A DNA stretch of 64,000 nt from contig NZ_CP082164.1 of the NCBI RefSeq assembly GCF_023101685.1, positions 3,720,001-3,784,000 of the forward strand, in the 5' to 3' direction. Position 1 is the stretch's first letter, and every line of letters begins with the position of its first letter. The notes beneath the pieces are model-generated. The model saw only the letters and a list, made by a program, of their open reading frames with translations, did not search any database and was not told where the DNA came from. Both the position numbers and the translations under genes were made by a program. The DNA is from Bradyrhizobium sp. 186. GTDB taxonomy: Bacteria; Pseudomonadota; Alphaproteobacteria; Rhizobiales; Xanthobacteraceae. This document shows positions 1 to 8,738 of the stretch, in pieces.

Positions 1-323
1 TTCATCCAAATTCTCGCGATGGTTAATCGAGGCCGATATTCGACCTCATCAAGGAGACATCGATACGCTCTCGCCGGACCGCGGGCTTGTCGCGAAATGT
101 CAGCATTTGTAGCTTTCGACCCTGCTGCGGCCCTCCACCTCCTGGAATGGACATGCGCGGGATCGGGTAATACGGAGTTGTTCGCTTCAACCTGTTTGCA
201 TCAACGTCGGGTAGCACAAACCACCAAATCATCACACGTTTGTCCAAGCGTTGAGCTTGATACCAACGCTACGTTCTATGTCGGAATGATACGCCTAATA
301 CGGACTGCTGGCGGGGCGACGAC
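1..323. other. No recognisable gene
   Basis: Short open frames exist on both strands, but none resembles a protein I recognise and none has a convincing start context. This is probably the upstream region of the first decarboxylase-family gene, which starts at 324. Confidence 0.4.
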
Positions 324-1124
324 ATGCTCAAGGGATTTTCGGCTCCTCGGTCGCCTCAGGGCATTGCGGCATTGGTCCCGTCGCCACCCTGGCACTTCGC
401 GGGTGACGTGCTCGCGGTGGAATTCTGGAATGATCCCGATGTATCGGTCCATATCCTTCCGACGGGTGTGGAGCTTGATGAGCAATGTCGAGGCCGCTCT
501 GTTGCACTCTTCACGGACTATCAGTTCACCGCGCAGAACGACGAGCATCTGGACCCGGCCAGATATCAGTGTCGCGGGTTCAGCGTTCTCCTTGACGCGA
601 TGTGGAAGGGGACACGAATAGCGTGGTGCCCATACTGCTATGTGGACAACGACGCTGCAGTGATGAGAGGCTGGATTCAAGGCTATCCGAGAAAGTTCGG
701 CACTGTGCACCAGACCCGCACTTTCGCCGCTGCGAACATGGCTTCGGCTCCACTCGGCCATGATGGCAGATTTTCGGCCTGCATGTCCGCTCACGGCCGT
801 TTGCTGGTGCAGGCCAGCGTTACCTTGCGCGAAAAAGCCGAGCGTCTTGTCGGGTTTCTCGATCGCCGCATTGTGGGACGGCGGTACTTTCCGCGGCTTT
901 CCGCGGGCATGCACGACAAGCCGGCTGTGGATGAACTCGTTCGATGCGTTTCGGATCGTCTCCTGATCACAAACATCTGGATCGGCGAGGGTGACCTCAA
1001 TTTTCCGGAAGCCTATGGTGAGGAGCTGGAGATGCTGGGGCCGCTCAAGGTGGGACGCGGATATCGGTTCTCGTTTTCCTATTCCGTAACCGACATCGAG
1101 GTTTTGGCAGACCTGACCGCCTAG
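324..1124 (+). CDS. Acetoacetate decarboxylase-family protein (degenerate catalytic residues)
   Basis: A 266-residue protein of the acetoacetate decarboxylase (ADC) superfamily, colinear over its whole length with the next gene. Shared features are the start MLKGF, PPWH near residue 22, VEFW near 32, FTAQ(N/D)DE near 68 and LNFPE near the C terminus. In the Clostridium acetobutylicum enzyme the key residues are Glu76, Lys115 (Schiff base) and Lys116. By the motif around GYPRK (residues 120-124) this protein has Arg123 and Lys124 where Lys115-Lys116 are expected, and Gly85 where Glu76 is expected. Two of three catalytic residues are therefore changed, so classical decarboxylation is doubtful; the fold may bind or transform another oxo-acid. 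It forms a tandem pair with the gene at 1254, 129 bases downstream. Confidence 0.8.
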   Translation: MLKGFSAPRSPQGIAALVPSPPWHFAGDVLAVEFWNDPDVSVHILPTGVELDEQCRGRSVALFTDYQFTAQNDEHLDPARYQCRGFSVLLDAMWKGTRIAWCPYCYVDNDAAVMRGWIQGYPRKFGTVHQTRTFAAANMASAPLGHDGRFSACMSAHGRLLVQASVTLREKAERLVGFLDRRIVGRRYFPRLSAGMHDKPAVDELVRCVSDRLLITNIWIGEGDLNFPEAYGEELEMLGPLKVGRGYRFSFSYSVTDIEVLADLTA

Positions 1125-1253
1125 CAGTCGGCTGATGCCAACAGGCGTGTTCTGGATTGCGGCAGGAATAAACAAACCGGCGCATTTCAATCAAATCAAG
1201 CGAGGCTGGTTTCGGTAGCCTCTGTGCCGAAAGCGATGCACTAGGACGCGGGA

Positions 1254-2054
1254 ATGCTCAAGGGCTTTACAGTTCCGAAGTCGCCATTCGGCTTGGCCGC
1301 GCTAACTCCGCCTCCACCCTGGCACTATGCCGGCGATGCTGTCGGAGTCGAGTTCTGGACGGACCCCGACGCGACAGCGGCGACATTGCCGAGTGGTCTT
1401 TCCCCGGACCCGGAGTCAAACGGTCATGCTGTCATGCTGTTTCTGGATTGGCAGTTCACCGCCCAGGACGACGAGTACCTTGAGCCGGCCCGTTATCAAT
1501 ATCGCGAGGCGTTTGTCCTGGTCGACGCAATGTATGCCAACGTGCCGGTCATGTGGTGTCCGTACATCTTTGTCGACAATGACGCTGCGCTGGCGCGCGG
1601 CTGGACGCAGGGATTTCCGAAGAAGACGGGGAGCATCTTTCAGACGCGCTCCTTTATGGCCTCAGGGCCCGCCGCGGCGCCGATTGCGCCCGGCAGCCGG
1701 TTTGGCGCCAGCCTCTCGGCGCATGGCCAACGTCTCGCGGAAGCGTGCGTCACCTTGCGCGAGCCGGTCGAAGACGGATTGTCTCTGCTCACCCGCCCCA
1801 CAGTCTTGCTGCGATACTTCCCGAGCCTGGTCGCCGGCCGCCAGGACAAGCCTGCGGTCGACGAACTGGCGATGTCGGTCACCGACAATCTCACCGTTGC
1901 CGGCGCATGGATCGGAACGGGAGAGCTCAATTTTCCGGAAACGAATGGCGAAGAACTCTACTCGCTCGTGCCGAGGCGGATCGAGTCGGGATTCCGGTAC
2001 TCGCTTTCCTACTCGACCAGCGATCTGAAGGTCCTTGATGACCGTGGCTCATAA
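1254..2054 (+). CDS. Acetoacetate decarboxylase-family protein (intact catalytic residues)
   Basis: A 266-residue ADC-superfamily paralogue of the preceding gene. It keeps the full classical set: Glu85 in QYRE (equivalent to Glu76), and Lys123-Lys124 in GFPKKTG (equivalent to Lys115-Lys116). It could therefore form a Schiff base with a beta-keto acid and release CO2. The true substrate is unknown, because the superfamily also contains aldolase/dehydratase-like members. The ATG at 1254 gives MLKGF, matching the start of the upstream copy. The pair looks like a duplication in which one copy kept and the other lost the active site. Confidence 0.82.
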   Translation: MLKGFTVPKSPFGLAALTPPPPWHYAGDAVGVEFWTDPDATAATLPSGLSPDPESNGHAVMLFLDWQFTAQDDEYLEPARYQYREAFVLVDAMYANVPVMWCPYIFVDNDAALARGWTQGFPKKTGSIFQTRSFMASGPAAAPIAPGSRFGASLSAHGQRLAEACVTLREPVEDGLSLLTRPTVLLRYFPSLVAGRQDKPAVDELAMSVTDNLTVAGAWIGTGELNFPETNGEELYSLVPRRIESGFRYSLSYSTSDLKVLDDRGS

Positions 2055-2171
2055 GTGACTACTCCTGCCGTAACGGCGAAGCGCACAGCCCGCCGCTTCG
2101 CCAAGAAGGCATTGCGGCATCTCGTCGGCGACGATCCCTTTGAAAATAAAAGACTTTTTGTTGTTGTTCTT

Positions 2172-2202
2172 GAGCATTTGCCCAGTAAAGGAGCATTTGC
2201 CC
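2172..2202. repeat. Direct repeat GAGCATTTGCCC upstream of the araC-type gene
   Basis: The 12-mer GAGCATTTGCCC occurs at 2172-2183 and again at 2191-2202, a start-to-start distance of 19 bases (about two helical turns). It lies about 100 bases upstream of the AraC-family gene at 2304. Direct half-sites with this spacing are typical of AraC-family operators, so this may be an autoregulatory site. The operator role is inference. Confidence 0.4.
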
Positions 2203-2303
2203 GTATTTAACTGTTCAGAACGTTACTTAACAAGCCAAGAGGCTCCCCTTGCTGCACTCTCTCGCCGATCCGGGCTGTCGGACTGATCGTCGAGGGAATA
2301 ACT

Positions 2304-2891
2304 ATGGCAGGACTTCCGGCTACCGCCCCAGAACCTTCCTTTGCAGCTGCTCAACAGTTCAGCCTGGTCGCGAACAGCCTGGCCACGCTGCTTGAAACGG
2401 CGAGGCGAGAGCTGGAGCGTGATCGAGATGCGGCCAGGGTGTCGCTGGCCACGGCGTCCCACATCCTGCAAGCGGCGATCGAGCGCTGCTCGGGCGCGAA
2501 TGGCGCCACAAGGGGCGGTCTGGCGGCGTGGCAGATCCTGCGCGTACGTGCTTACATCGACAGCAATCTGCACCGTACCATTCACATTCGGGATCTGAGT
2601 GAGGTAGCACGTCGAAGCCCGGCGCACTTCTCCCGGAAATTCAAATTGGCTGTTGGTGAATCACCGCATGCCTATGTGGTGAGAAGGCGCCTGGAGAGAG
2701 CCTGTCACCTGATGATGACCAGTGCGGTATCATTGAGCGAGATAGCCTTGAGCGTAGGCTTTTCCGATCAGGCACATCTATGCAGGCTCTTCAGACACGC
2801 TTTTGGTCAGAGCCCGGCCAACTGGCGACGCGAGCGCGGCATCCCTGACGAGGTCAGCTTAAGAACCGGCTTGGACGAGAATATCCCATGA
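2304..2891 (+). CDS. AraC-family transcriptional regulator
   Basis: A 195-residue protein. The C-terminal ~100 residues form the paired helix-turn-helix of the AraC/XylS family: IRDLSEVARRSPAHFSRKF for the first motif (about 98-116), then LSEIALSVGFSDQAHLCRLF and the closing FGQSPANWRR. The N-terminal ~80 residues are a short helical segment rather than a cupin-like sensor domain, so no ligand can be suggested. Its stop overlaps the start of the next gene by four bases (ATGA at 2888), so it is translationally coupled to the winged-helix/STAND regulator. A direct repeat lies just upstream. Confidence 0.85.
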   Translation: MAGLPATAPEPSFAAAQQFSLVANSLATLLETARRELERDRDAARVSLATASHILQAAIERCSGANGATRGGLAAWQILRVRAYIDSNLHRTIHIRDLSEVARRSPAHFSRKFKLAVGESPHAYVVRRRLERACHLMMTSAVSLSEIALSVGFSDQAHLCRLFRHAFGQSPANWRRERGIPDEVSLRTGLDENIP

Positions 2892-5737
2892 GCGATCAGC
2901 GCGGCAAAGTGCTGAGCTTCGGCCCTTTCGAACTGTCGATCGGGGGCAGGATTCTGACAAATGGCGCAAAGGCCGTCCCGCTCGGCGCTCGCGCCATGGA
3001 CCTCCTCATTGTCCTGGTGGAGCAAGCAAACAAGGTCGTCGGCAGGAGAACCCTGATCGAGCGCGTTTGGCCTAAGCGCGGAGTTGAACAAGTCAGCCTG
3101 CGCGTCCATATTTCAGCGCTGCGGAAGGCTCTCGATCAGAGCGACCCCGGAAGGCGATATATCGCGAACGTGCCCGGGCGGGGGTACAGCTTCGTCGTAC
3201 CGGTAACGTCACTTTCCTCGCCAATATCCGGGGATCTCAATCCATCTTCGAGGCCCCGACTGCCGGCGCGCCTGGTGCGGATGCTCGGACGAACAGAGGC
3301 GCTCGCCGCGATCCAGATGAAGCTGGCCGAGCAGAAATTTGTGACGATCGTCGGTCCCGGCGGGATCGGTAAGACCACCGTAGCCGTGGCGGTTGCCCAT
3401 GAGATGAGCACCACTTTCAATGGCCAGATCTATTTTGTCGACCTGAGTGCTCTCGGCGGCGCTTCGCTCGTCGCTCCAGCAATGGCCGCAGCACTAGGCG
3501 TGTCGGTACAAACAAACAATGTCGTACCAGCCCTGATCGATCGGTTGCAGGGAAGGCCAACGCTCATCGTTCTCGACTGTTGCGAACACCTCATCGATGA
3601 GGCGTCGGCTGTGGCGGAAGAACTGATTTGCCGCGCCCCGACACTGCATTTGCTCGCAACTAGCCGGGAGGCGATGCGAGTTGAAGGTGAACATGTCTAT
3701 GAACTCTGCGCGCTCGCATGTCCTCGGGAAGACAGCACCATGTCGGCACACGACGTCCTGCAATATCCCGCGGTCCAACTGCTGGTCGATCGCGTGCGGG
3801 CCGTACGTGGTGACTTCGAGCTAACAGATGCGGATGCGCCGATTGCCGCAAGGATCTGCCGGCGGCTTGACGGAATTCCGTTGGCAATCGAACTCGCAGC
3901 CGGCAGAGTCGACATATTTGGCCTCAGCAAGGCCGCAAGCCTGCTCGACGAGCGACTGAACTTGTCATGGGTGGGGCGCAGAACCGCCCCGTCGAGGCAC
4001 CAGACGTTGAACGCGACGTTGGAGTGGAGCTACGACCTGCTCGGCGAGGCAGAGAAGCGCGTATTGAATCGGCTCAGCGTATTTGCTGGCGGATTTGCGT
4101 TCGAAGCAGCGGTCGCTGTTGTCGCTGACGAGACGATAGATGAAGCAAACGTCTCGGATTGCCTTTGGGAGCTACGCTCGAAATCGATGATTGCCGCCCA
4201 GGGACAGGGCGCGAGGCTCCACTTACTCGACACCACTCATGCCTTTGCGTCACAACGGCTCTCCGAAAGTGCGGAGGAGGTTAGTTGGCGCCGGCGTCAC
4301 GCCCTCTACTTCGGCGACTTGTTCAAACAAGGCGCTTCAATGGACATTCCTGAAAGGCTCCGGGCGCTGGGGGGCGAGGTCGACAATGTCAGAGCCGCTC
4401 TGAACTGGGCTTTCTCGGTCGAGGGTGATGCAAAAATTGGTGTTGAACTTGCCGCCGCCTCTGCAAGCACTTGGATGGCAATGGCCCTTCTTACCGAATG
4501 CCGGGAGTGGATGACGAAAGCCATCAGTCGGCTCGACAATGCGAGTGCCGGCTCGCGTCAAGAAATGATCATTCAATCCGCACTCGCCAGTTGCATGATG
4601 TTCACGGACGGTATGACCGAAGAGTCGTACGCAAGCTGGGCGAAAGCGCGCCTTCTTGCCGAGTGTCTCAACGACACCGAATGCCAGCTCGATTCTCTGC
4701 TTGTTCTTTGGGCCCACCAGATACGGCTTCCGAGTTATGCCGAGGCGACAGAATTGGCAGATCGATGCGGCGATGTCGCTGATGTGAGTGACAATCGTGG
4801 CGCGGTCGCAACGGCCAATTACATGCGCGGCGTAACATATCACCACATTGGGCGAATATTGCAGGCCGAAGCTTACTTCGAATTGTCCCTGCATCGCGAT
4901 GATGAAGCGTCCCGACGGTCTCTCATCAAGCGGTTTGGCTACGATCGGAAAGTCGACGCCCTGGCCGTATTGGCCAACCTGACCTGGCTCCGGGGCTGTC
5001 CTGATCAGGCGCGGCGCCTCAAACTGACGTCGATCGCTGAGGCACGCCAACTGGATCACGCGGTACCGCTCTGCGTGGCGTTGGCTTGGGCAAGCTTCAA
5101 CACGTATCTGACAAGTCCGGACGATCCCGAGACTGAATCGCTTGCCAACGAACTTGTCGACCACGCCGGAAAATACGCTGTGGAGAGCTATCACGGCTTC
5201 GGCCTTGGCATGCAGGCTCTCTGCGGCGTCAGGCGGGGCGAGGGCGATACAGCTTCTGCGACGCTCTACCGCGGTTTGGAGAAGTTGTCTGCGGCGCGGT
5301 ATGGAGTCTTCAATTGGATCCTGCAAGCGGAGTTCGCAAGATGTACGGCCGTCGCGGGCGACCCACGGCATGGACTTGCTGTCTTCGAAAGGGCTAAGAT
5401 CAATCTCGACGAGACCCAATGGTACGCTGCGGAATTGCGTCGCATCAGAGGCGAACTGGCCCTGTACAACGACGAGGGGCTTGCAGTTGCCAGACAGTAT
5501 TTTTTGTCTGCGCTCGAACTGTCCGCCAGCCAATCCAGCTTATCGTGGGAGCTCAGGGCCGCGACCAGCCTAGCTATTGCGGAAAAATCGGCCGGACGAA
5601 GGGAGCGCGCGTGCCAGGCGTTGCAACTCACCCACGCAAAGTTCCGAGAGGGCCTTGAGACCGTCGATCTACGCTTGGCCAAGCAGGTATTAGCCGTTTC
5701 ACATTTGCACGATGGCGCCGCCAACCCGATGCACTGA
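2888..5737 (+). CDS. Winged-helix / STAND-type ATPase / TPR-like regulator (copy 1)
   Basis: A 949-residue multidomain regulator. Residues about 8-105 are an OmpR/PhoB-type winged helix (FGPFEL, SLRVHISALRKALDQ, GRGYSF). Residues about 125-440 are a STAND/NB-ARC-like NTPase with Walker A VGPGGIGKTT (~155), Walker B LIVLDCCEH (~227), a sensor ATSRE and the GIPLAIELAAGR signature. The rest is helical and TPR-like, as in AfsR/MalT-class switches. The family is expected to bind ATP, oligomerise on sensing a ligand through the C-terminal repeats, and regulate transcription. It is coupled to the upstream AraC gene by a 4-base overlap and is one of three paralogues here. The signal and target genes are unknown. 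Confidence 0.85.
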   Translation: MSDQRGKVLSFGPFELSIGGRILTNGAKAVPLGARAMDLLIVLVEQANKVVGRRTLIERVWPKRGVEQVSLRVHISALRKALDQSDPGRRYIANVPGRGYSFVVPVTSLSSPISGDLNPSSRPRLPARLVRMLGRTEALAAIQMKLAEQKFVTIVGPGGIGKTTVAVAVAHEMSTTFNGQIYFVDLSALGGASLVAPAMAAALGVSVQTNNVVPALIDRLQGRPTLIVLDCCEHLIDEASAVAEELICRAPTLHLLATSREAMRVEGEHVYELCALACPREDSTMSAHDVLQYPAVQLLVDRVRAVRGDFELTDADAPIAARICRRLDGIPLAIELAAGRVDIFGLSKAASLLDERLNLSWVGRRTAPSRHQTLNATLEWSYDLLGEAEKRVLNRLSVFAGGFAFEAAVAVVADETIDEANVSDCLWELRSKSMIAAQGQGARLHLLDTTHAFASQRLSESAEEVSWRRRHALYFGDLFKQGASMDIPERLRALGGEVDNVRAALNWAFSVEGDAKIGVELAAASASTWMAMALLTECREWMTKAISRLDNASAGSRQEMIIQSALASCMMFTDGMTEESYASWAKARLLAECLNDTECQLDSLLVLWAHQIRLPSYAEATELADRCGDVADVSDNRGAVATANYMRGVTYHHIGRILQAEAYFELSLHRDDEASRRSLIKRFGYDRKVDALAVLANLTWLRGCPDQARRLKLTSIAEARQLDHAVPLCVALAWASFNTYLTSPDDPETESLANELVDHAGKYAVESYHGFGLGMQALCGVRRGEGDTASATLYRGLEKLSAARYGVFNWILQAEFARCTAVAGDPRHGLAVFERAKINLDETQWYAAELRRIRGELALYNDEGLAVARQYFLSALELSASQSSLSWELRAATSLAIAEKSAGRRERACQALQLTHAKFREGLETVDLRLAKQVLAVSHLHDGAANPMH

Positions 5738-5846
5738 GGCTTGTTGCTGGAGGAGATTTCGGGTAACCCTTGACGGGCTGGGTATTTGCTCAAGACCGAC
5801 GACGAACGGCGTAACGACCGAACGTTGAGGCTTGGCGGAATAGGTT

Positions 5847-8726
5847 ATGTCGGTCCAACCAATTGGCTCATCGCGTGCAATGCGGCTTCGGTTTGGCCCA
5901 TTCGAGCTGAATGTTGCCGAGCGCTCTCTCAGCAAGGCGAACCAGATCGTTCCACTTGGTGGCAGGGCCTACGACATCCTGATGGCCCTGCTCGAAAGCG
6001 CCGGTGAGGTCGTTCCCAAGTCCGAACTGATCGCGAAGGCATGGCCTGACGTAACGGTCGAGGAAGGCAGTCTTCGCGTCCATCTATCGGCGCTACGCAA
6101 AGCGCTGGGTGATGGTCAGTTCGGCAACAAGTACATCGCGAACATCCAGGGCCGCGGCTATAGCTTCATTGCGCCGGTCACGCGACTTCACGCGGATAGC
6201 GACAGGGGCAGCGCATCTTCGGGATTGTCCAACCTGCCGCCCGCACTGGGCCGCATGGTTGGTCGTAACAACGTCGTCCTTGAGATTCAGCGGTTGCTCC
6301 AGACGGAACAGCGCCTGATTACAATTTTGGGTGCCGGGGGCATAGGCAAGACGACGATTGCCCTGTCCGTCGCGCACAGGGCGCTGGCCGACTTCTCCGG
6401 GGCAGTATTCTTTGTCGATCTTTCAACGGCAAGTGACAATGAGCAGGTCATCGGCGCTGTCGCTTCGGCGGTCGGGCTCGCCCCGCAGTTGGTCGATCCA
6501 AGGGAGGCGTTGCTCAATTTTCTGCGCGCTCGCAGGGCGCTCGTCATTCTCGATAGTTGCGAGCATCTGATCGAGAGAACTGCGGAGATCGCCGACCATA
6601 TTTTTCGGAATACCCCCGGCATCTACATACTCGCGACCAGCAGGGAAACTTTGCGCGTTCCCGGCGAGTGCGTATTTCGTCTTTGTCCACTGGACTGCCC
6701 ACCAGAGCAGCCGCGGCCGACTGCGTCAGAGGTCCTTGCCTATCCGGCAGCACGGTTGTTCGCCGAGCGCGTCAGTGCTCGCCGCGGCAACTTTTCGCTC
6801 AGTGACGACGAAGCTCCCATGGTTGCCGAGATTTGCCGCAAGCTTGACGGCATTGCGCTCGCCATCGAGCTCGCCGCCGGAAGAGCCGCGGTCTTCGGCG
6901 TCAGGAATACCGTGGCAAGGTTGGGTTCGCGCCTTGATCTTCTGAAGTTCGGTCGCCGGACGGCGAATCCGCGGCATCAGACACTCAAGGCAACGCTGGA
7001 CTGGAGCCACGATCACCTGTCCGAGGTCGAACGAATTGTGCTGCGACGTGTCGCGATCTTCATCGGGCACTTTTCATTGGAAGCGGCGTGCGCTGTTGCG
7101 GAGCAAGGAGGAATTGACCGGACCGAGATCGAGGGCGCGGTAGAAAGCCTTGTCAACAAGTCGCTGATAGTGGCGTGGCCCAGCTACCGGCGGATGCTTT
7201 ACCGATTGCTCGACACCACGCGGTCCTATGCCTTGGAGAAACTCGCTGCGAGCGGCGAACATAATTCCATGGCGGCGTATCACGCGAGCTATTTGAGCCA
7301 GTCATTGCAAAACACCCGGGGCAATCTTTTCGATCTGGGGCCCGGACAATTCCTGGCAGACGCGATACAGCTCTATCTTGGAGATATCCGCACCGCGCTT
7401 GAATGGAGCTTTGGCCCCGATGGAAGCGATGGCGCGGCCATACGAATGGCGGCGGCGGCCTCGCAGTTGTTTGTGGCCAAGTCGCTTTTCGTGGAGTGCC
7501 GGGATTGGATGGAGAAGGCGATCGATCGGATTGCTGCGGACTGCGACCCGCGGGACCAGATGGAAATCCACGCTTCGCTTGCCTTGTCGCTGATGTTCAC
7601 CGCCGGGAACAGTGAAAGGGTTCGCGATGCCTTCAATACGGCGTTGACGTTCGCAGAGCGGCGCGAGGATGCCTACCAGCAACTACGGCTTCTCAGCGGG
7701 CTGTCGATGTATCTTCATCGTACGATCGACGCGGCGGGCAGTCTTGAAGTTGCGCTACGCGCAGAGTCTGTCGCGAAGAAGACAGGAAGTCCGGAAGATG
7801 CCGCGCTTGCGGATTCGATGCTCGGAGCAGCGTATTATATGCTTGCGGACCACGTCCGCGCGCCAAAATACCTCGAGCGGGCTCTCCATAGGTCGCCGGC
7901 TTCCCGACGATTCAACGCAACTCAGTATCTGTTTGATCTGCGCACCACATCGCTGTTCAACCTGACCCGATCGCATTGGTTCGCTGGCAATCTCGACAAG
8001 GCGGTCGGTTATTCCGGAAGAACCATCGAGGAGGCCGAGAAATCGGATCATCCGATCGCGCTGTGTCGAGCCCTGATCCTGACGATGCCTCTCTATTTCT
8101 GGATCGACGACTTGGGTCAGGCCGAACGGAACCTCTCTGCGCTCGAGCTCACCGCCGAGAAATATTCGTTGGAGCCATTTCGCGCTGTCGCCGTGGGTCT
8201 TCGGGGGCGCTATCTGATTCGCGTCGGCCAGACGGAGGATGGCATGTGTCATTTGCGGGACAGCGTGGAAAAGCTGCGGATACTGCGATACGAAATGCTC
8301 GTAACGGATTTTGTCTCCGAATTGGCGGTTAGTCTGGCAAAACAAAACGAGTGCGCGGAAGCGCTGGCTCTCATTGATGGTTCGATCGCCACGCAGCTTG
8401 GATCGAAGAGGCCTCTTCACCTACCGGCGCTGTTCTTGGCGAAAGGCTCGGCCCTTGTGTGCGGAGAATCCCAACAGCGTGATCTGGCTGTGGAGTGTTT
8501 TGAGGAGGCAATGACCCTGGCAGGGCAACAATCGGCGCTTTCGTTCGAACTGCGGGCGGGATTGGAGCTTGCGCGGCTTTGGATTGATCGGGGCCAAATC
8601 CGAAGAGCCCATGATCTCATTGAACCCATTCACGGCCGATTTACCGAGGGTTTCGGAACGCCGGATCTCGCGTTGGCGAGGCAGATCCTCGAGCAGACGC
8701 GTGTTCGTGCGCGGCAAGCTGGATGA
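5847..8726 (+). CDS. Winged-helix / STAND-type ATPase / TPR-like regulator (copy 2)
   Basis: A 959-residue paralogue with the same domain order. The winged helix spans residues about 10-110 (FGPFEL, SLRVHLSALRKALGDGQFG, GRGYSF). The NTPase has Walker A GAGGIGKTT (~160) and Walker B LVILDSCEH (~232), the ATSRE sensor and GIALAIELAAGR. A long helical repeat region follows. Its DNA-binding domain is closer to copy 3 than to copy 1: both share RKALGDGQFGN and YIANI, which suggests overlapping DNA sites. The gene ends 12 bases from the convergent LuxR-type gene. Confidence 0.85.
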   Translation: MSVQPIGSSRAMRLRFGPFELNVAERSLSKANQIVPLGGRAYDILMALLESAGEVVPKSELIAKAWPDVTVEEGSLRVHLSALRKALGDGQFGNKYIANIQGRGYSFIAPVTRLHADSDRGSASSGLSNLPPALGRMVGRNNVVLEIQRLLQTEQRLITILGAGGIGKTTIALSVAHRALADFSGAVFFVDLSTASDNEQVIGAVASAVGLAPQLVDPREALLNFLRARRALVILDSCEHLIERTAEIADHIFRNTPGIYILATSRETLRVPGECVFRLCPLDCPPEQPRPTASEVLAYPAARLFAERVSARRGNFSLSDDEAPMVAEICRKLDGIALAIELAAGRAAVFGVRNTVARLGSRLDLLKFGRRTANPRHQTLKATLDWSHDHLSEVERIVLRRVAIFIGHFSLEAACAVAEQGGIDRTEIEGAVESLVNKSLIVAWPSYRRMLYRLLDTTRSYALEKLAASGEHNSMAAYHASYLSQSLQNTRGNLFDLGPGQFLADAIQLYLGDIRTALEWSFGPDGSDGAAIRMAAAASQLFVAKSLFVECRDWMEKAIDRIAADCDPRDQMEIHASLALSLMFTAGNSERVRDAFNTALTFAERREDAYQQLRLLSGLSMYLHRTIDAAGSLEVALRAESVAKKTGSPEDAALADSMLGAAYYMLADHVRAPKYLERALHRSPASRRFNATQYLFDLRTTSLFNLTRSHWFAGNLDKAVGYSGRTIEEAEKSDHPIALCRALILTMPLYFWIDDLGQAERNLSALELTAEKYSLEPFRAVAVGLRGRYLIRVGQTEDGMCHLRDSVEKLRILRYEMLVTDFVSELAVSLAKQNECAEALALIDGSIATQLGSKRPLHLPALFLAKGSALVCGESQQRDLAVECFEEAMTLAGQQSALSFELRAGLELARLWIDRGQIRRAHDLIEPIHGRFTEGFGTPDLALARQILEQTRVRARQAG

Positions 8727-8738
8727 GGGGACGAAGTG

